64,000 nucleotides of DNA from Linnemannia hyalina (GCA_019671135.1 JAHRHY010000019.1:930001-994000), one strand, 5' to 3'. Shown: positions 47,480-60,021, counted from the stretch's first letter. Notes: a model not told the origin generated them from the sequence alone. A program made the numbers and translations.

Positions 47480-49303
47480 ATGACTTACCTGCAGCATCAA
47501 CCTCACAACGAATCGTCTGCTCCTGAAAAGGTGCGCCAAGAAACAACCACAACAACAATCTCCACCACCACCACAACCGCCTCCACCATGCCCCACACCT
47601 CCACCATGCCCCTCACCTCAGACTCGGAACCAACCATGTACGGCGCCCACAAATCGCTGCACTATGGCGGCCGAACGAGCGGTGGCGCCAAGATAAGTAA
47701 TACCAGCCACCTCGAGGTTGAAAATAGCGTCCCTCGTCCCCCGAACGGCCGGTCTTCGTCGCCTTCGTCTATTTCTTCTGCCAACAATAACAGCGGCCCG
47801 ACCTTGAACCACAAGAGCAGCCATCATGGTCTCAACGGCGGCAAGGGCAGCTCTTACAACAGTGGCCACCACAGTAACGGGTCCAACATGTCGCTGCCTT
47901 CGGGTGGTCGCGCGACCTCTGCTGGGGCCACTGAGAGACCTCGGTCGGGTGCATACGACCAGTCTGACTTCTCCAATGGCGCGCACAGCTGGCCCATTCT
48001 CTTTGCGGTGGTCCCTCCCCTGGGCGCACTTGTCTTTGGCAAGTCGGATATCTTTAGCGACATGCTGACGTTGATCCTGATAGCCTTCTTCCTCTATAAC
48101 ATTATCAAAGGTAACAAGTCATCTGTATATCTTTCTATCTTTCTTTCTTGTTGAGCTGGACTAAATGTACAAAGCGGTGCATTGACCTAATATTCTGATT
48201 GCAAAACAAAATGGTCAAGGGGTGGAAGAGGAGAGAGGAGGGGGAGGGAGTAAGGGCATGTGTTGCTGTTATCTCAGCACGATGATGAGGGGATTCGGTT
48301 GATTGCTCTTTTTTTTACATGCATCCCCTGCTCAACTTCTCTCAAAGATGTCAACAATGGTGTTATTTATTATCTGTTTATGCTTGTGGTGTGGCTCATG
48401 CTTTTTTTCTTATTTCATTGCCGCGTGTTAGTGCCCTGGGAACTTTACTATGCTGCCAGGACACGACGAGTGCTCCTCACAAATGCAAGCGTCAAAGCTT
48501 CATTGGACCCAGTCCTCGAGCAGCGACGACAGAGTGCCGCCGCCAGTCTCAAACGCCAAGAGTTCTTCTCACTCTTGCTGGTCCTTGCCTCACCCTTCCT
48601 CGGAGGATACACGCTCCAGTATCTCAAGACGTTCTTCTCGTCCTACGAAAACTACCTCTCTGCGCTGAACATTGAGCTCTTCATTGTTGCCTCGGGCATC
48701 CGACCTCTTACCCACCTCATCGGTCTCTTGAAGGCGCGCGCGTTGCATTTGCAGGAGCAAGTCCACTACCCCGACGCGGAGGTCGAATCGCTCAAGCGTA
48801 AAGTCGCGTCGATCGAGGCAGAACTCACCCAACTTCGACGTGCCTTTGCCACCAAGCGGGATGTTTTGCAGGTCCAGGACAGTGTCGAGCCCACGCTCCA
48901 CCAACTCACCAAGCAGATCAAGCGCCATGACAAGAAGGAGGTCCAGCTCCGCTCCTATGCCGAAGAGCGTTTTGCCAGCATCGATGAAAAGATGCGCGAG
49001 TACGACACCTATCTGACATACCGCATCACGGAGGAACAGCATCGTTCGAGTCTTTTGTTCTTGCCCATCAACATCCTCGTCGCCATGGTCGGTTATTGCA
49101 CTTTCTTCCTCCCCAACCGTCTGACTGGATCCAAGCCGCAGCCCATGCTCAAAGGCACACCCGTGCCAGCAGCCATAAGTGATGGCACCTCGAATGATAC
49201 CAGCCACATCCACCCCTCCAAGGCGGCTCACTATCTTTCTGGTCGCCACCTACCCTCCCACAACCCCATCACTTCCTCCCGCGAAACCGCTCGCTTGTAC
49301 TAA
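47480..49303 (+). CDS. Membrane protein with cytosolic coiled coil, function unknown
   Basis: Exons 47480-48110 and 48432-49303 (donor GTAACA, acceptor GTTAG) give 500 residues. Residues 1-170 are Thr/Ser/Gly/Asn-rich and probably disordered. Hydrophobic segments follow: WPILFAVVPPLGALVFG and LTLILIAFFLYNIIK at about 172-210, then PWELYYAARTRR. A further membrane segment is FFSLLLVLASPFLGGYTL. A coiled coil (VESLKRKVASIEAELTQLRR and on) spans about 300-390. A last helix LLFLPINILVAMVGYCTFFL lies near 430. I believe related proteins occur across filamentous fungi as uncharacterised membrane proteins, but I know no function. The C-terminus is Ser/His-rich. Confidence 0.8.
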
Positions 49304-50521
49304 GCAACAAACAAGTACAGCGGATGCCCCTTCCTTTTCTTTTATATTTACTTATGCAATTCATACCAAAACGTTTTTTTCTTCTGCCAATGCCTTGAAC
49401 ATGATACCATTCCCTTCCATCACCCCTCGATCCCAGTATGTAGCCCATCATAGTCGTAGGTGTCTCTAATGACATATATTTTTTTTATCTATTCCTTTCA
49501 ACAACATCATTAAAAACAACAAAAAACCCTTGCTTCAAGCTAGGCGACTTGTTTGCCCACCTAGCACGAAGCATTCCCATTTTTTTTTCTCTTCCTAGTG
49601 AGTTACTGAGCGAGCACGAGGACGATATTTGAATGAGAAACAACCAAGCATTGCGAAAATGATTTCATTATTTAAGGGGCGTGAGCTTTGATTTAAGTGC
49701 AGTGAGGGAGCACCCGTGAAAACCTCCTTTTCTGCTTTAGCACATAATCGGTACTAATCCTGTCACAGACTGTGAGCGTTGGATAGACATCCATCGTCGT
49801 CTGATCTAGTCAATACATCCATCCATGGATCATCGCCATCCCGTCAACCCATCTATCACATCCCTTGCAGGACCCAGGATCTTTCTTGCCGTCAACCGTT
49901 GAGCCTTTCATCGTCATCGGTACCGGCATCATGAAACGACTACAGAAAGGAGCAGGAGGATACATACTACCAAACATCTCAGTCCAGTACGCAAGGACCC
50001 ATCTTACAATAGAGGGATGCGAACTGAGGCTGACTGGATCCCAGCACCCCCTCTATTCGGGAACTCACCTCTCGATCGCTGCATGCCTGCAGGGAGAGTA
50101 AACGACTCCATGCAGGTTGAGGCAGACATCTCAATCAGCAACCCTCCGCCAAAACCCACCGCAACTATTTTTTTCACACTTGTCAACAAAGCCAGCAGTG
50201 GAGGAACCCTGGATCAACATCGCCAGATTTCTCCTGTTATGCACTTGCAGCAACAACAGTCAATCAACAGCTTTTCAGCGACATCATACCTCAACAAACA
50301 ACACTCTCAAGGAAGATGGAAACCAGCATCAGCAGACTTCTCAGGATCTCTCTTTTCATCAGTTGAAGAAGAACGGTGTTACTTACAATCGTTCTCTTTC
50401 TCTCTTGTCAACTTATTATGGTTTTCCCGTACGACTTTCAAACTCTATTCAAACTCGACTCTTCTCATCTCGCTGGAAACACTATTCTATCGTCTGTCTC
50501 CTTTCGATTCTATAACAGACC
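49304..50521. other. Intergenic region upstream of eL13
   Basis: Contains the 3' UTR of the membrane protein gene and the eL13 promoter. Frames at 49,865-50,101 and 50,017-50,595 are open but in different frames, and the latter overlaps eL13 exon 1 out of frame, so neither is annotated. The last ~100 bases are CT-rich, as expected of a ribosomal-protein leader. Confidence 0.5.
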
Positions 50522-51729
50522 ATGAAGCACAACAACCAATTGCCCGGAGAGGTGCGTATCTTACCGAGAAATCATGCAGCAACAAGCCGATCTGATCTCG
50601 TTGTCTTTTCACGCCTGGAAAATACAACCCAGACAAACTAACATCTCCTACCATTTTTCTCCTAACTAATAGCATTTCCGCAAGGACTGGCAGTCGCGCG
50701 TCAAGACCTGGTTGGACCAGGCCAGTCGCAAGAAGTCCCGCCGTATCGCGCGTGTCCAGAAGGCTGCCCGCATTGCCCCTCGCCCCGTTGATGGCTTGAT
50801 CCGCCCTGCCGTCCGCTGCCCTACCATCAAGTACAACACCAAGCTCCGTGCTGGTCGTGGCTTCACCCTTGAGGAGCTCAAGGTACCGTTTTTGCACCTT
50901 TCTTTTTGGCTCTTGGAGTTTGGGAGAGAAGGAGTAGAGCATATTTGGAGGCGAACTGGATACATGGACGAAAAGCTTGAAACGCCACCAATTTTGTTTG
51001 CCAGGAGGGCTTTACATGCCAACAACCATGTATTGCTTTCTGCATTCTCGATACGTGCACGCTCAATGTCGTTTGGGTCTATCAGGAGTAAATGTTACAT
51101 CTGATCGACAACTGCGACTCGGTTCCCCTTCGAACTCGACAACAAGCTCTAGCCACATTGAAAAGACCAACGTTCCTACCTTTCGCTGCCACAAAGATAT
51201 GGGGCATCCACAGTGGCGAGCAGAGAGTTTATAAAGAGGGCTGACGTTCTACTTGCGCATGGATCACGACAACAACAGCCAGCGGGCACAAAAGGAGACA
51301 AATGTATTAACCAAAGCACTTTACATTCAATCCAAATAGGCTGCTGGTATCCGCCGCAAGGAGGCTCTCTCCATCGGTGTTTCGGTCGACCACCGTCGCC
51401 GCAACAAGTCCGAGGAGTCTCTCCAGCTCAACGTTCAGCGCCTCAAGGCCTACAAGGCCAAGTTGATTGTCTTCCCCCGCAAGGCCGGCAAGACCAAGGC
51501 CGGTGACTCTGCTGCCACCGAGCTCTCTGCCGCCACCCAGTTGACCGGTGCTATCCACCCCGTTGCCCAGGTCTACACCAAGGAGAAGGCTCGCAAGATC
51601 ACCGAGGCTGAGAAGAACAACTCCGCCTACGAGCAGCACCGCAAGGCCCGCTCCGTTGCCCGTCTTCACGGTATCCGTGAGGCTCGTCGCAAGGCCAAGG
51701 AGGAGGAGGAGGCCAACAAGAAGAAGTAA
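50522..51729 (+). CDS. RPL13: 60S ribosomal protein eL13
   Basis: Structural protein of the large ribosomal subunit. Exons 50522-50551, 50673-50882 and 51340-51729 give 209 residues, as usual for eL13. The start [10 protein letters not shown] joins [16 protein letters not shown]; then [66 protein letters not shown] and a Lys/Glu-rich C-terminus ending EEANKKK. The ten-codon first exon fits fungal relatives. Codon choice is strongly biased to C-ending codons, as in highly expressed genes, which also produces a long antisense frame. Intron 2 is 457 nt, unusually long here; no C/D-box snoRNA motifs were seen in it by eye. Confidence 0.97.
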
Positions 51730-53143
51730 ATTGTCTCTCTTGTTATGTCTTTTTCTTGTCAAAAACAACCCGCTCCCCCGAAAACAACCCAATCCCAACG
51801 AAGTTATCCACATTAAAGCATTCGCTCTGGTCAAAAAAAAAAATCATTGTATATTATCAACTGGTTGTCGAATGACTTCATTGATTATTGGCATGTGTTT
51901 TGTTTGCTAAACCTTTGGCGACAAATTGTCTAGAACTGGAGAACACGACAAGACAACTCCACATCCATTTGACTCTCACGCGCATATGCTCACACCGCGC
52001 ATACACTACCAAGCTGATGTGAATGCCTACTCGATGTGGTTTGCCGGAAGTGGCCCTTCTGCTTACAATGAAAGACAGCGTGAGAGACCATCGGAGTGGG
52101 AAACTACCCAGATTGCAACAAAAAAGGGGGTGAGTTTTGTTTCCTCTTCCTCGTGAAAGTTGACATAGCCGCCAGCTTGGGCCTCCTTTGGGAGGAGGAG
52201 GGGTTTTGGACGTGTGCTTGTTTCTCCTTTCTTGTTCTCCAGAAGAGTTTGATGGAAAGGGTGTCTGGAATTGGGCGACAAAGGAGGATGGCTCACTTCT
52301 TTTAATTTACTAGAGAAAGAAGACGTGATGATGGATGTCTTTCATGCTGTTGTTTGTAGGCCACTGAATTGGGACATGTGGGAATCCTGGGCTTGGTCAC
52401 TGGACCCCATGGACGGATGGATGGACCACGGGCAAGACTTAGCATCATCGTCGGCTATGTTTAATAGAGTGGTGGGTCGAAAATGAGATGCTGTAGCACC
52501 AGTAGTAAAAGAGTGACAGGGTCAGCAAAGCGAAGCAGACAGCATGGTCTATAGATGGCATTGACCGATGCCAAATAGAGTCGTAGGTAAGCATTGGACG
52601 CATTGACAACAATTTGGGTGTATGCTGTAGCATTCAACCTATTCTCCACTCTGGTCTTCAAGAAGGGCAAGCGTACCTTTTTTTCTTGTTTCCTTTCTCT
52701 TCATTATTCCACAATCCCTTGTACCTTCCATTTCGTTACCTATCCTGACCTTGGTCCGTCGACTCTCTTCCTCTCTCTTTTCTTGCACTTCTATTCCCTC
52801 TCCACACACACACTCTCACTCGCTCTCAGTCTTCCTCCGTCCGCTTCCACATACTCTCCTCTCCTGTCGCTGAACACACCTTCTTCTCCATTCGTCGACT
52901 CTCACTCATTCAAGTACTTCGAACTCCATTCCGCAGACACACATACACTTCGCCCGCCTGTTACCGCCTTTTCTACTTTATCCTCTCCCTTCCATTCAAG
53001 TCGAGCTCTCATTCACTTCTGCAGTCTCTCTTCTCACGACCTCTGCTACTCTTGCATGACTCTCGTCCTTTGTGGTTCGCTACAGCTTTCAACACACATA
53101 CACACATCCGCATCAATACGGCACCTGCAGCAACACATATACA
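51730..53143. other. Intergenic region and CT-rich leader of PAS kinase
   Basis: Contains the eL13 3' UTR, and from about 52,670 a long pyrimidine-rich stretch that resembles other leaders in the window. Open frames here (for example 52,594-53,211) are Ser/Leu/Phe/His-rich translations of that tract, not genes. Confidence 0.55.
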
Positions 53144-54120
53144 ATGGACTCTTCAAGAAGGTAAAAATAAGCAAAACTTTTTTCCGCGTTGTCTATTTCG
53201 GTGGCCGATAGTGATATTTTCCGTGGACGGAGGTGCGTTTAGGGTTTTGGGTTGAGCAGACAATACGACGACATAGGACGACATGCGACGACAATTGGGA
53301 AAAAGGGTAGTGTGAAGGAAAGAAAGATGTAAGAGTCAGAGAGTCACAAGCTATTTTCTTTTTACATGGGATTGGTACGAGAAATATTTTTTGACTCTGC
53401 AGACAGGCAGGCTGCAGCCATGTAGGACGACATGAACATGTACTTTGACATTATCCATCCGGCACAACATGTCGTTGCAATCCGAAAGGAGAGAAAGATC
53501 TTATTTTTTTTGTTCTGTGTCACACCCTGTCCTCGTCGTCCCTTGTCCCTTGTCTTTCTTGTTTTTGTGGTCTCCCTTTTACTTTTCTCATTCTTTTCTT
53601 TCTTTTCCATACTTCACAATACCCACCATCCTCTCCCTTCTTCACTCCCCAACCAACCACATACCTTCTTCCTTCTTCCTTCTCTCCTTTCTCCTCTTCA
53701 TCTCATCTCACTTCATCACGACCTCTTTTTTAAACTCATCCCACTCATCCAAACAAAAAAAAGTGAGAAAACCAATCCTTCTCAGAACAAAAGCGTCTTC
53801 GTCTCCTCCTTTTATCCCCTCTCCACCCACCCTCACCACCTTTTACCCAGTCAGTTTCGCCATTAACCCATCAGATCCTTTATTTTTTCTTTTCTCATAT
53901 TTGGACGTCCCCAAAAAGAAGAACTCTTCCGTCTCTGTCTTTATCGACAAAGGTTTCTCCTGCCTCCGTCTCTGCTGCACAACAGTCGGCCTCCGAATCG
54001 TCTGCCTTTGAGGATCCAATCCCATACTCTGGCCTCTTTCGCATCCGCCCTATGCCGCTTGCCTCCAGTGCATCACCGCAGGACACAGCTGCTCATGGAG
54101 AAGGCTCCACCCTTCAAAAT

Positions 54121-54151
<31 letters not shown>

Positions 54152-57100
54152 GTACTCGTCCTCCACCACCGCCGGTTATGGCCAGCACAACAGACGAGCT
54201 AGCAAAATTCTCCAACGAGTCACTTCACTCCTACTCCTTCACCAGCGGGACGCACGATAAGACTTTCGTCGAGGGCCGGCGGAGCATCTTTTACCGATCC
54301 ATCGACTTTATGAAGCAAAAGATCAAGGGCTGGCAGGTTCCCATCTCAAATGTCTTTCCTTACTCGGCTACAACCACCCCCACCGACAACTTCTCCATCG
54401 GCGCCTACCCATCACCAACCCCATCCTCCTTCGCCAACTTCTCAGAGCCTACAACTAACGGAGGAACACAAAAACCAAAACTCAAGCGAACTATGACCGA
54501 CGTCCCGGCCTCGACTTCAACCCTTCAGCAGGTCAAAGAACGTGGAAATCGGCCGCTCTCAATCGCAACTATCTCCACAGCAGCAAACTACAGTACTCTG
54601 CACTCGCCAACTCGGTTTCTGCCCCAGAGCCAGGCAATGATCACCACTGACCAGAACTGGGGCATCATCATGGCCAACGATGTCTCATCGCTCGTCTTTG
54701 GATATCACGGAAGCGAATTGACCACCAGAACCATCCTCGATCTGGTTGCCAGCCCATACAAGGAAAAACTGGAAGTACTCCTTCACCAGCAACTGCAGGA
54801 CGGCTCGTGCGATAGCAAGGACGAGCATGTGTTACTCTGCGGCAAAGTGGTAGGTTCAACACGAACAAGGGAAAGAAAGATGCGACTGAGGAGAGTGGAA
54901 GAGAACAAAAAAAAAAAAGTGTGTTCGTGTCAAGCTCTCACCTATCGCCTACCGCTCTCTCTTGCTGGGCTCGCCCATATGAAGAAAAAGAGAGTTGCAA
55001 TTGCTTGTTGCATATTACTTTGTCTTTTATTTTTATCTTCTTTTTGTTTTCCGTGTTCCTGAGTCCGATAAGTGGGACAACAATGGAAAGATGTGCTATG
55101 ACCGCCCGCCAACCTCCTTCACCCCTCTTCTTTCAGCAGTCTATCTCATGGACAATGTCTTGTCGTTTCTCATTTATCGCCTTACAGTACTAACCCTATA
55201 CACATTGACGGGAGAATTTTTTTGTTTTCGGTTATCATGCTCTTTTCCCGACTTGACAAAAGGAAAAAAATTGTCCGTTTAATTTTCCTTGTGGTCTTGT
55301 TTATGATGCTTTCTCACCTGCGATGACACAGAGACAACCAGGTGGTCTCTGTTTTGTGTGCTGATGTTTATGAGCATGCGGGAGCGGTTGCAATAGGTCC
55401 GAAAAGGAAAAAGGACGGAGAGAGAGAAAGAGAGAAAGAGAGAGGGTTGTGTCTTGTGATATTTCCTTGTTCACCTTGGTTTTGGGGCAGCGTGTGTCAA
55501 TTAAAAAGAAATCATCTAACATCATTTCCCATACATATCTATTCTCGACTGCATAGATCCGTATTCAAAAACGCAACTCCCATTCGGCAGCGGCGTCGGT
55601 CTGGCTCAAACAACGGAAAGACGCCAATGGTCAGCTGCTGTACATTTGGGTGTTTGAGGAGATTTCCGAGTCGGTTGTTTCTGCAGTCATCTCAAGCTCG
55701 GTAAGTTGAGAAAAAGGGTTCTAGGGGTAGTAAAAGAGGAACTCAGGACAAAAATCATTGTGCATGATTTTCGACTCTTTCCCTCTTTCAAGAATGCCAT
55801 TGAGGATCGAACACTCGTCGGCTATGCTTCCGTCGGTCCTACACCTCCTTCAAGCGTTAAAACTAACCTTTGATTGGTTACGCATTGCTTTATTCCACAG
55901 GGAGAGATTCTGAACATCGAGGGAGCTATCTTTGATTTGTACGCTTACGACTACATGGAATTACTTGGTCGATCCATCACCACACTCATCCCTGCTCTGG
56001 AGAAACTGCAATCTGTCGACCCTGATACCTCTTTTGCAACTCTGGATGTGCACCAGATCAACGTCATCAAGTTCTTTGGCGCGAGGTCGAAAAACGGGAG
56101 CACATTCCCGATCATTTGCAAAGTGTTGAACCCATCCGAACACATTGACCCTGAGGCGAACCCTTTCAATCTGGATCATGATTCCATGGACGGTTACCTA
56201 CTCCGTATCATCTCTATGCCTGCGATCGCCGGTGTGATCACTTGCCACGACTCGGGGTTGATCCAGAGTGCCAATACCGTCTTTACCAAGTACCTCTTTG
56301 GATACCCCGCTACAGAGCTGAACGAGAAGAAATCTATCAATGACCTGATACCCCAGTTCCAATCGATCTTGGACAAGTTGCTCGACGAGAAGGACCTGTC
56401 AGTAGACGATGACTACGTGCGCTTGACAGAGGGTGCAATTGTGACGGCGACGATTATCCGGAGAACAGCTGCCGAGGCGCCCAAACCATCGATCTTGTCG
56501 CCCGACTTTTTCGCCAAACCTCAGGACAGTAACTCAAACTCGACCACAGGATCGCCCAGCATCACCAACAGGCAGTCCTCAACCTTCAAACGGAACTTTG
56601 GCATGTCGGCGCTTCTCAAGAGGACCAACAATGCATTCATGTCAAATTCTGGCATTGTCGGACTGCACCGCGACGGAACTCCCCTCGATGTTGATATCCA
56701 GATCAGGATGATTGAATCGCCTCAGGGACGGATGTTTGCTGTTTGGATCACCTATGACCGCGACATCAGCTTTACGCGTGAGCCCAACAGGAAACCAGCC
56801 CCGGCCCCTGCCCTGACGCCTTCAAAGTCGCTCTCGGAGGCTATGGAGGATCTGAGGTCGATGGTGGATTCGTCTACAGAAAGCGAGCAGATGGTGCCGG
56901 ATGTGAATGAGAACATGAGCGATGCAACCACAGAGGATCTGCAGCTTCCCCGGACACCCAAGTCTGGCTACCTGCCCAATGTCAAGACCTCACTCAATCA
57001 CCATTTTTCGTCGGATTCAGCATCATCGCTTTCGTCCTGCGCCTCTCCCGCCTCCCCCGCACCCTCGACGCCCTCCTCTCGCCTCTCGATCGACAACATG

Positions 57101-58060
57101 AAGTCACAGTATTCGGCTGTGACCAAGCTGCATAGCATTGCAGACTATGATATCCTCGAATCGCTGGGCCAGGGAGCGTATGGCCAAGTCAAGCTGTGTT
57201 GTCTGAAGGAAGGATCGACCAAGGTGGTGATGAAGTACATTGTCAAGAGCCGCATTCTGGTGGACTGCTGGACGAACGACAGGATCCTGGGGATGATTCC
57301 CATGGAGGTGTCGATCATGCACACGCTACGGAGGATCCCTCACCCCAATATTGTTCTGATGACGGACTTTTTCGAGGACGAGGAGTACTATTATGTGGAG
57401 ATGGCGCTTCATGGAACCGGCATGGACCTGTTTGACTATATCGAGCTGACGCCATATATGACCGAGGACGAGATCCGAGCAATCTTCCGACAGATCTGCG
57501 ATGCGGTGTACCATCTGCACTCGAACAAAATTGTGCATCGGGATATCAAGGACGAGAACGTGATTTTGGACCAGAATGGCAAGATCCAGTTGATCGACTT
57601 TGGATCGTCGGCGTACCTGAAGGAGGGCAAGAAGTTTGACACGTTCTGTGGCACACTGGACTATGCGGCGCCCGAGGTTTTGACTGGCAAGAAATATGAG
57701 GGCCGCAAGCAGGATATTTGGGCACTCGGCATTTTGCTCTACACCCTCATCTACAAGGAGAACCCGTTCTACAACATTGACGAAATCCTCAGCCGCGACC
57801 TCCGCGTCCCTTTTGTCCTCTCCGAAGGTACACAACTCTTTCATATCTGTTTTCGGATCCAGTATCACACTGTGGTGAATTGTGGTGAAACGATGTTAAC
57901 ACAAATCTCTTCCTTTTGATGATACACAATAGAATCTATTGCGCTGATTAGGTGTATGTTGTCGAGAGACATTGAAAAGCGACCCCTGATCGACGATGTC
58001 CTCTCTCACCCATGGATGACCGCCCCTTCCAAAACCCCCGAGTCGTCATCGACTGCATAA
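53144..58060 (+). CDS. PSK1: PAS-domain serine/threonine kinase
   Basis: Nutrient-sensing kinase that, in yeast and animals, regulates glycogen and sugar use. Exons: 53144-53160, 53919-54849, 55557-55700, 55793-55855, 55901-57827 and 57933-58060, giving about 1069 residues. A poly-Asn run lies near residue 75. The first PAS region includes NWGIIMANDVSSLVFGYHGSEL; a second starts GEILNIEGAIFDLY. The kinase domain at about 800-1055 has LGQGAYGQVKLC, the VMKYIVK lysine, HRDIKDENV, IDFGSSAYL and APEVLTGKKYEG...DIWALG. The last exon gives RPLIDDVLSHPWM. The region before the Met at 54,052 is open and coding-like with no nearby ATG. The 17-nt exon MDSSR plus two bases supplies a start in phase, but an AG one codon later could also be the acceptor, so the N-terminus is tentative. 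Intron 4 is only 45 nt with a GTTAAA donor. Confidence 0.88.
54119..54151. repeat. (AAC)n repeat coding poly-Asn
   Basis: Eleven AAC/AAT codons in a row inside PAS kinase exon 2, likely variable in length between strains. Confidence 0.85.
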
Positions 58061-58814
58061 TTCCCTTCTCCTCCCTCTTCGTTTCGCCCAATTCATCCTT
58101 GACCTCCTTCTTCTTTTCCTCTGATACTCCGCTTGCTTTCTATTCTTCCTTTTTCTACGCTCTGCTTCCAAAAATCATACAACAAAAACGTCGTTTCTTT
58201 TCCTTCCTTTTCATACACATAGTAGTTGTTCCCTTTTTTTCCCCTAGTTTTCTTGTCATTCGTACTAGAGTAGCGTCTAATATTGGCGGTTGTAGTTTTA
58301 ATCTTGATACTTTTTGTCTTTCTTTCCCCTTCCTACTCTCACTCCCTCCCCTTTCTCCTTTTCTCTTCTTACTCTTACTCGTTTTTTTGAATTCACCTGT
58401 CCTTGTAAATATCTAATAATATGTCTCCGTTCCTTTTTGCCTGTCCCTTAATTGATCCCTGCTTGTTTCCGAACGTTGGTTGATGAGAGTGAAAAGAATG
58501 GTTTTAATTGTTGATACAGAAGAAACAGGGACGGAGGTGATGTGCGAGTGTGATAAAAGCAAGAAAAGAAGATATGTGTTTCTACGAATTATGAATGGTG
58601 TGTGGTTGTACAAGTGAGATAGTTGCAGTTTTGGACGCTGGGGCGAGTCGTTCTTTCGAGCCGAAGGCGATCAAAGGTAGACACTGCGGAGTTGATATTT
58701 TGCTGTTTGTTGTTGTCGTTCGGAAGATGGTTTGCTGAGCCGCTTTTGTGCAAAATAGTCATCCGAAAAAGAAAAAATAGTCCATGGTTCCTGAAAAAGA
58801 GAGAGCGAGTCCGT
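58061..58814. other. Convergent 3' ends
   Basis: Holds the T-rich 3' UTR of the PAS kinase and, on the other strand, that of the 75-residue protein gene. No gene seen. Confidence 0.55.
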
Positions 58815-59823
58815 TTACTTCTTCTTGGACAAGGCCTCGGACTCCTTGATGACAGTCTCCTTGAAAGCCTTGGCGAAGGTGGCGGCTCTGTTTGTGCTCT
58901 CAGAGATCATCGGGGCAGCTAGTTAGCAGAAGGGTGAAAAGAGAAGCCGGGGGGGGGAGAAGAGCAAAAGTAGGATGGGAGAAGTGAGAAAAAGAAGGTT
59001 AGCAGTGTGACTCAACAAAATACATCAATTATGGTTTAGTAATGTCCACACGCCTTTCCGAATGGGTACTGTTGTTGTGGGTCGTCTCTTCCGAAGGTCG
59101 TTTTTTTTTTGGCCGGCAGAATCGGATCGCACTTTCTGTCCCTTCTTCGATGCTCTGCTTCCCAATCGTTTTTCCTTCCTGTATTTGCCTGTTTTTTTTT
59201 CTGGAGGTGAGATGTGCAGCTTGATGTGATTGCTGGTTGTCTTTTTTTGTTGGGTGTGGTGGGTGTCGAGAGTCCGTGTGAGAAAGAGGAGTTATTTGGT
59301 ATTGAAAGGGTAGTAGAGCCGTACCGTTCTTGGAGATGTTGTTGACGTGATGGTGGGTCTTGGCGGCGAACTGGTGGAACTTGGGGCTGTTCAAGAGCTA
59401 TTGTTTTTCACAAGGTTGGAAAAAAAGGAGTAGAGTGTTAGTTGATATGTGATCAGGGTTGGGTGCTGGGGGGTGGGGTCTTGTCAAGGTGAGAGATTAC
59501 ATCAGAACGTGGTGGAGAGAGGACATACCGACTCAGTAACGGCCTTGTTGACCCAGAAGTTGACAAGCTTGCTATTATTTGTTGACGATGAGTATAAGAA
59601 GTTTTTTGTTCAGAGGGTTGGTCTTTTCTTTGTATGTGCGGGTGATCGCAGTTCGGGTTGGCGCTGAATAAGTCCTCCGTTTTTTTTTTTGTGGGGTTGC
59701 GATGTAACTGATCACTCTCAAGTGTCCTTATGTTGGTTTTTGGTCTGTCCTGCATGCTCCTTATGTCCCTGTGTCCGCCTTGTGTTGTGTTGTGTTGAGT
59801 AGAGTCGAGTTGTACCTGAACAT
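58815..59823 (-). CDS. 75-residue protein in four exons, probably organellar, function unknown
   Basis: Exons 59816-59823 (ATG TTC AG), 59529-59571, 59325-59397 and 58815-58918 stay in phase and give MFSKLVNFWVNKAVTES, LLNSPKFHQFAAKTHHHVNN, ISKNAAPMISESTNRAATFA and a basic end ESEALSKKK. Donors are GTACAA, GTATGT, GTACGG; acceptors AATAG, AATAG, ACTAG. The protein is helical, rich in Ala, Lys and His, with few acids in the first half and no membrane helix, which would fit a small mitochondrial matrix or inner-membrane-associated protein. I cannot name the family. Three introns in 228 coding bases are striking. Two TCACGTGA palindromes lie 150-200 bp upstream. Confidence 0.7.
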
Positions 59824-59971
59824 GGCGGATGTATGTGCGTTGAGTGCGGAGAAAGTGAGGTGTAAGTGTGGAAGGTGAAAGAAAAAAAAAGGAGTGCGGG
59901 GAACGGCAGCATCAAATGCACTCGTTGGTACTTGTTTTTTCGAAGTTAAAAAGACAGTCTCATCTGACTGT

Positions 59972-59979
59972 TCACGTGA
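59972..59979. promoter_or_regulatory. TCACGTGA palindrome, copy 1
   Basis: An 8-bp perfect palindrome containing the E-box CACGTG, 149 bp upstream of the 75-residue protein start. Cbf1/USF-type bHLH factors bind this sequence in fungi. Confidence 0.55.
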
Positions 59980-60013
59980 CACATGCCGCTTTGGGGAATT
60001 TTGGTCCCGAGTC

Positions 60014-60021
60014 TCACGTGA
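60014..60021. promoter_or_regulatory. TCACGTGA palindrome, copy 2
   Basis: A second identical 8-mer 42 bp from the first (four helical turns), both followed by CA on the plus strand. Confidence 0.55.

Noticed and set aside
47618..48068. Frames of 122 and 80 codons overlapping the membrane protein gene
   Set aside because: Shadows of exon 1 of the gene at 47,480.
50017..50595. 192-codon frame upstream of and overlapping eL13 exon 1
   Set aside because: It reads through the eL13 start in another frame and through the CT-rich leader; probably chance, although the 49,865-50,300 part is not wholly low-complexity.
50883..51339. Possible snoRNA in the long eL13 intron
   Set aside because: No C-box (RUGAUGA) plus D-box (CUGA) pair flanked by a stem, and no convincing H/ACA boxes seen by eye.
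52594..53211. 205-codon plus-strand frame
   Set aside because: Translation of the pyrimidine-rich leader of the PAS kinase; overlaps its first exon out of frame.
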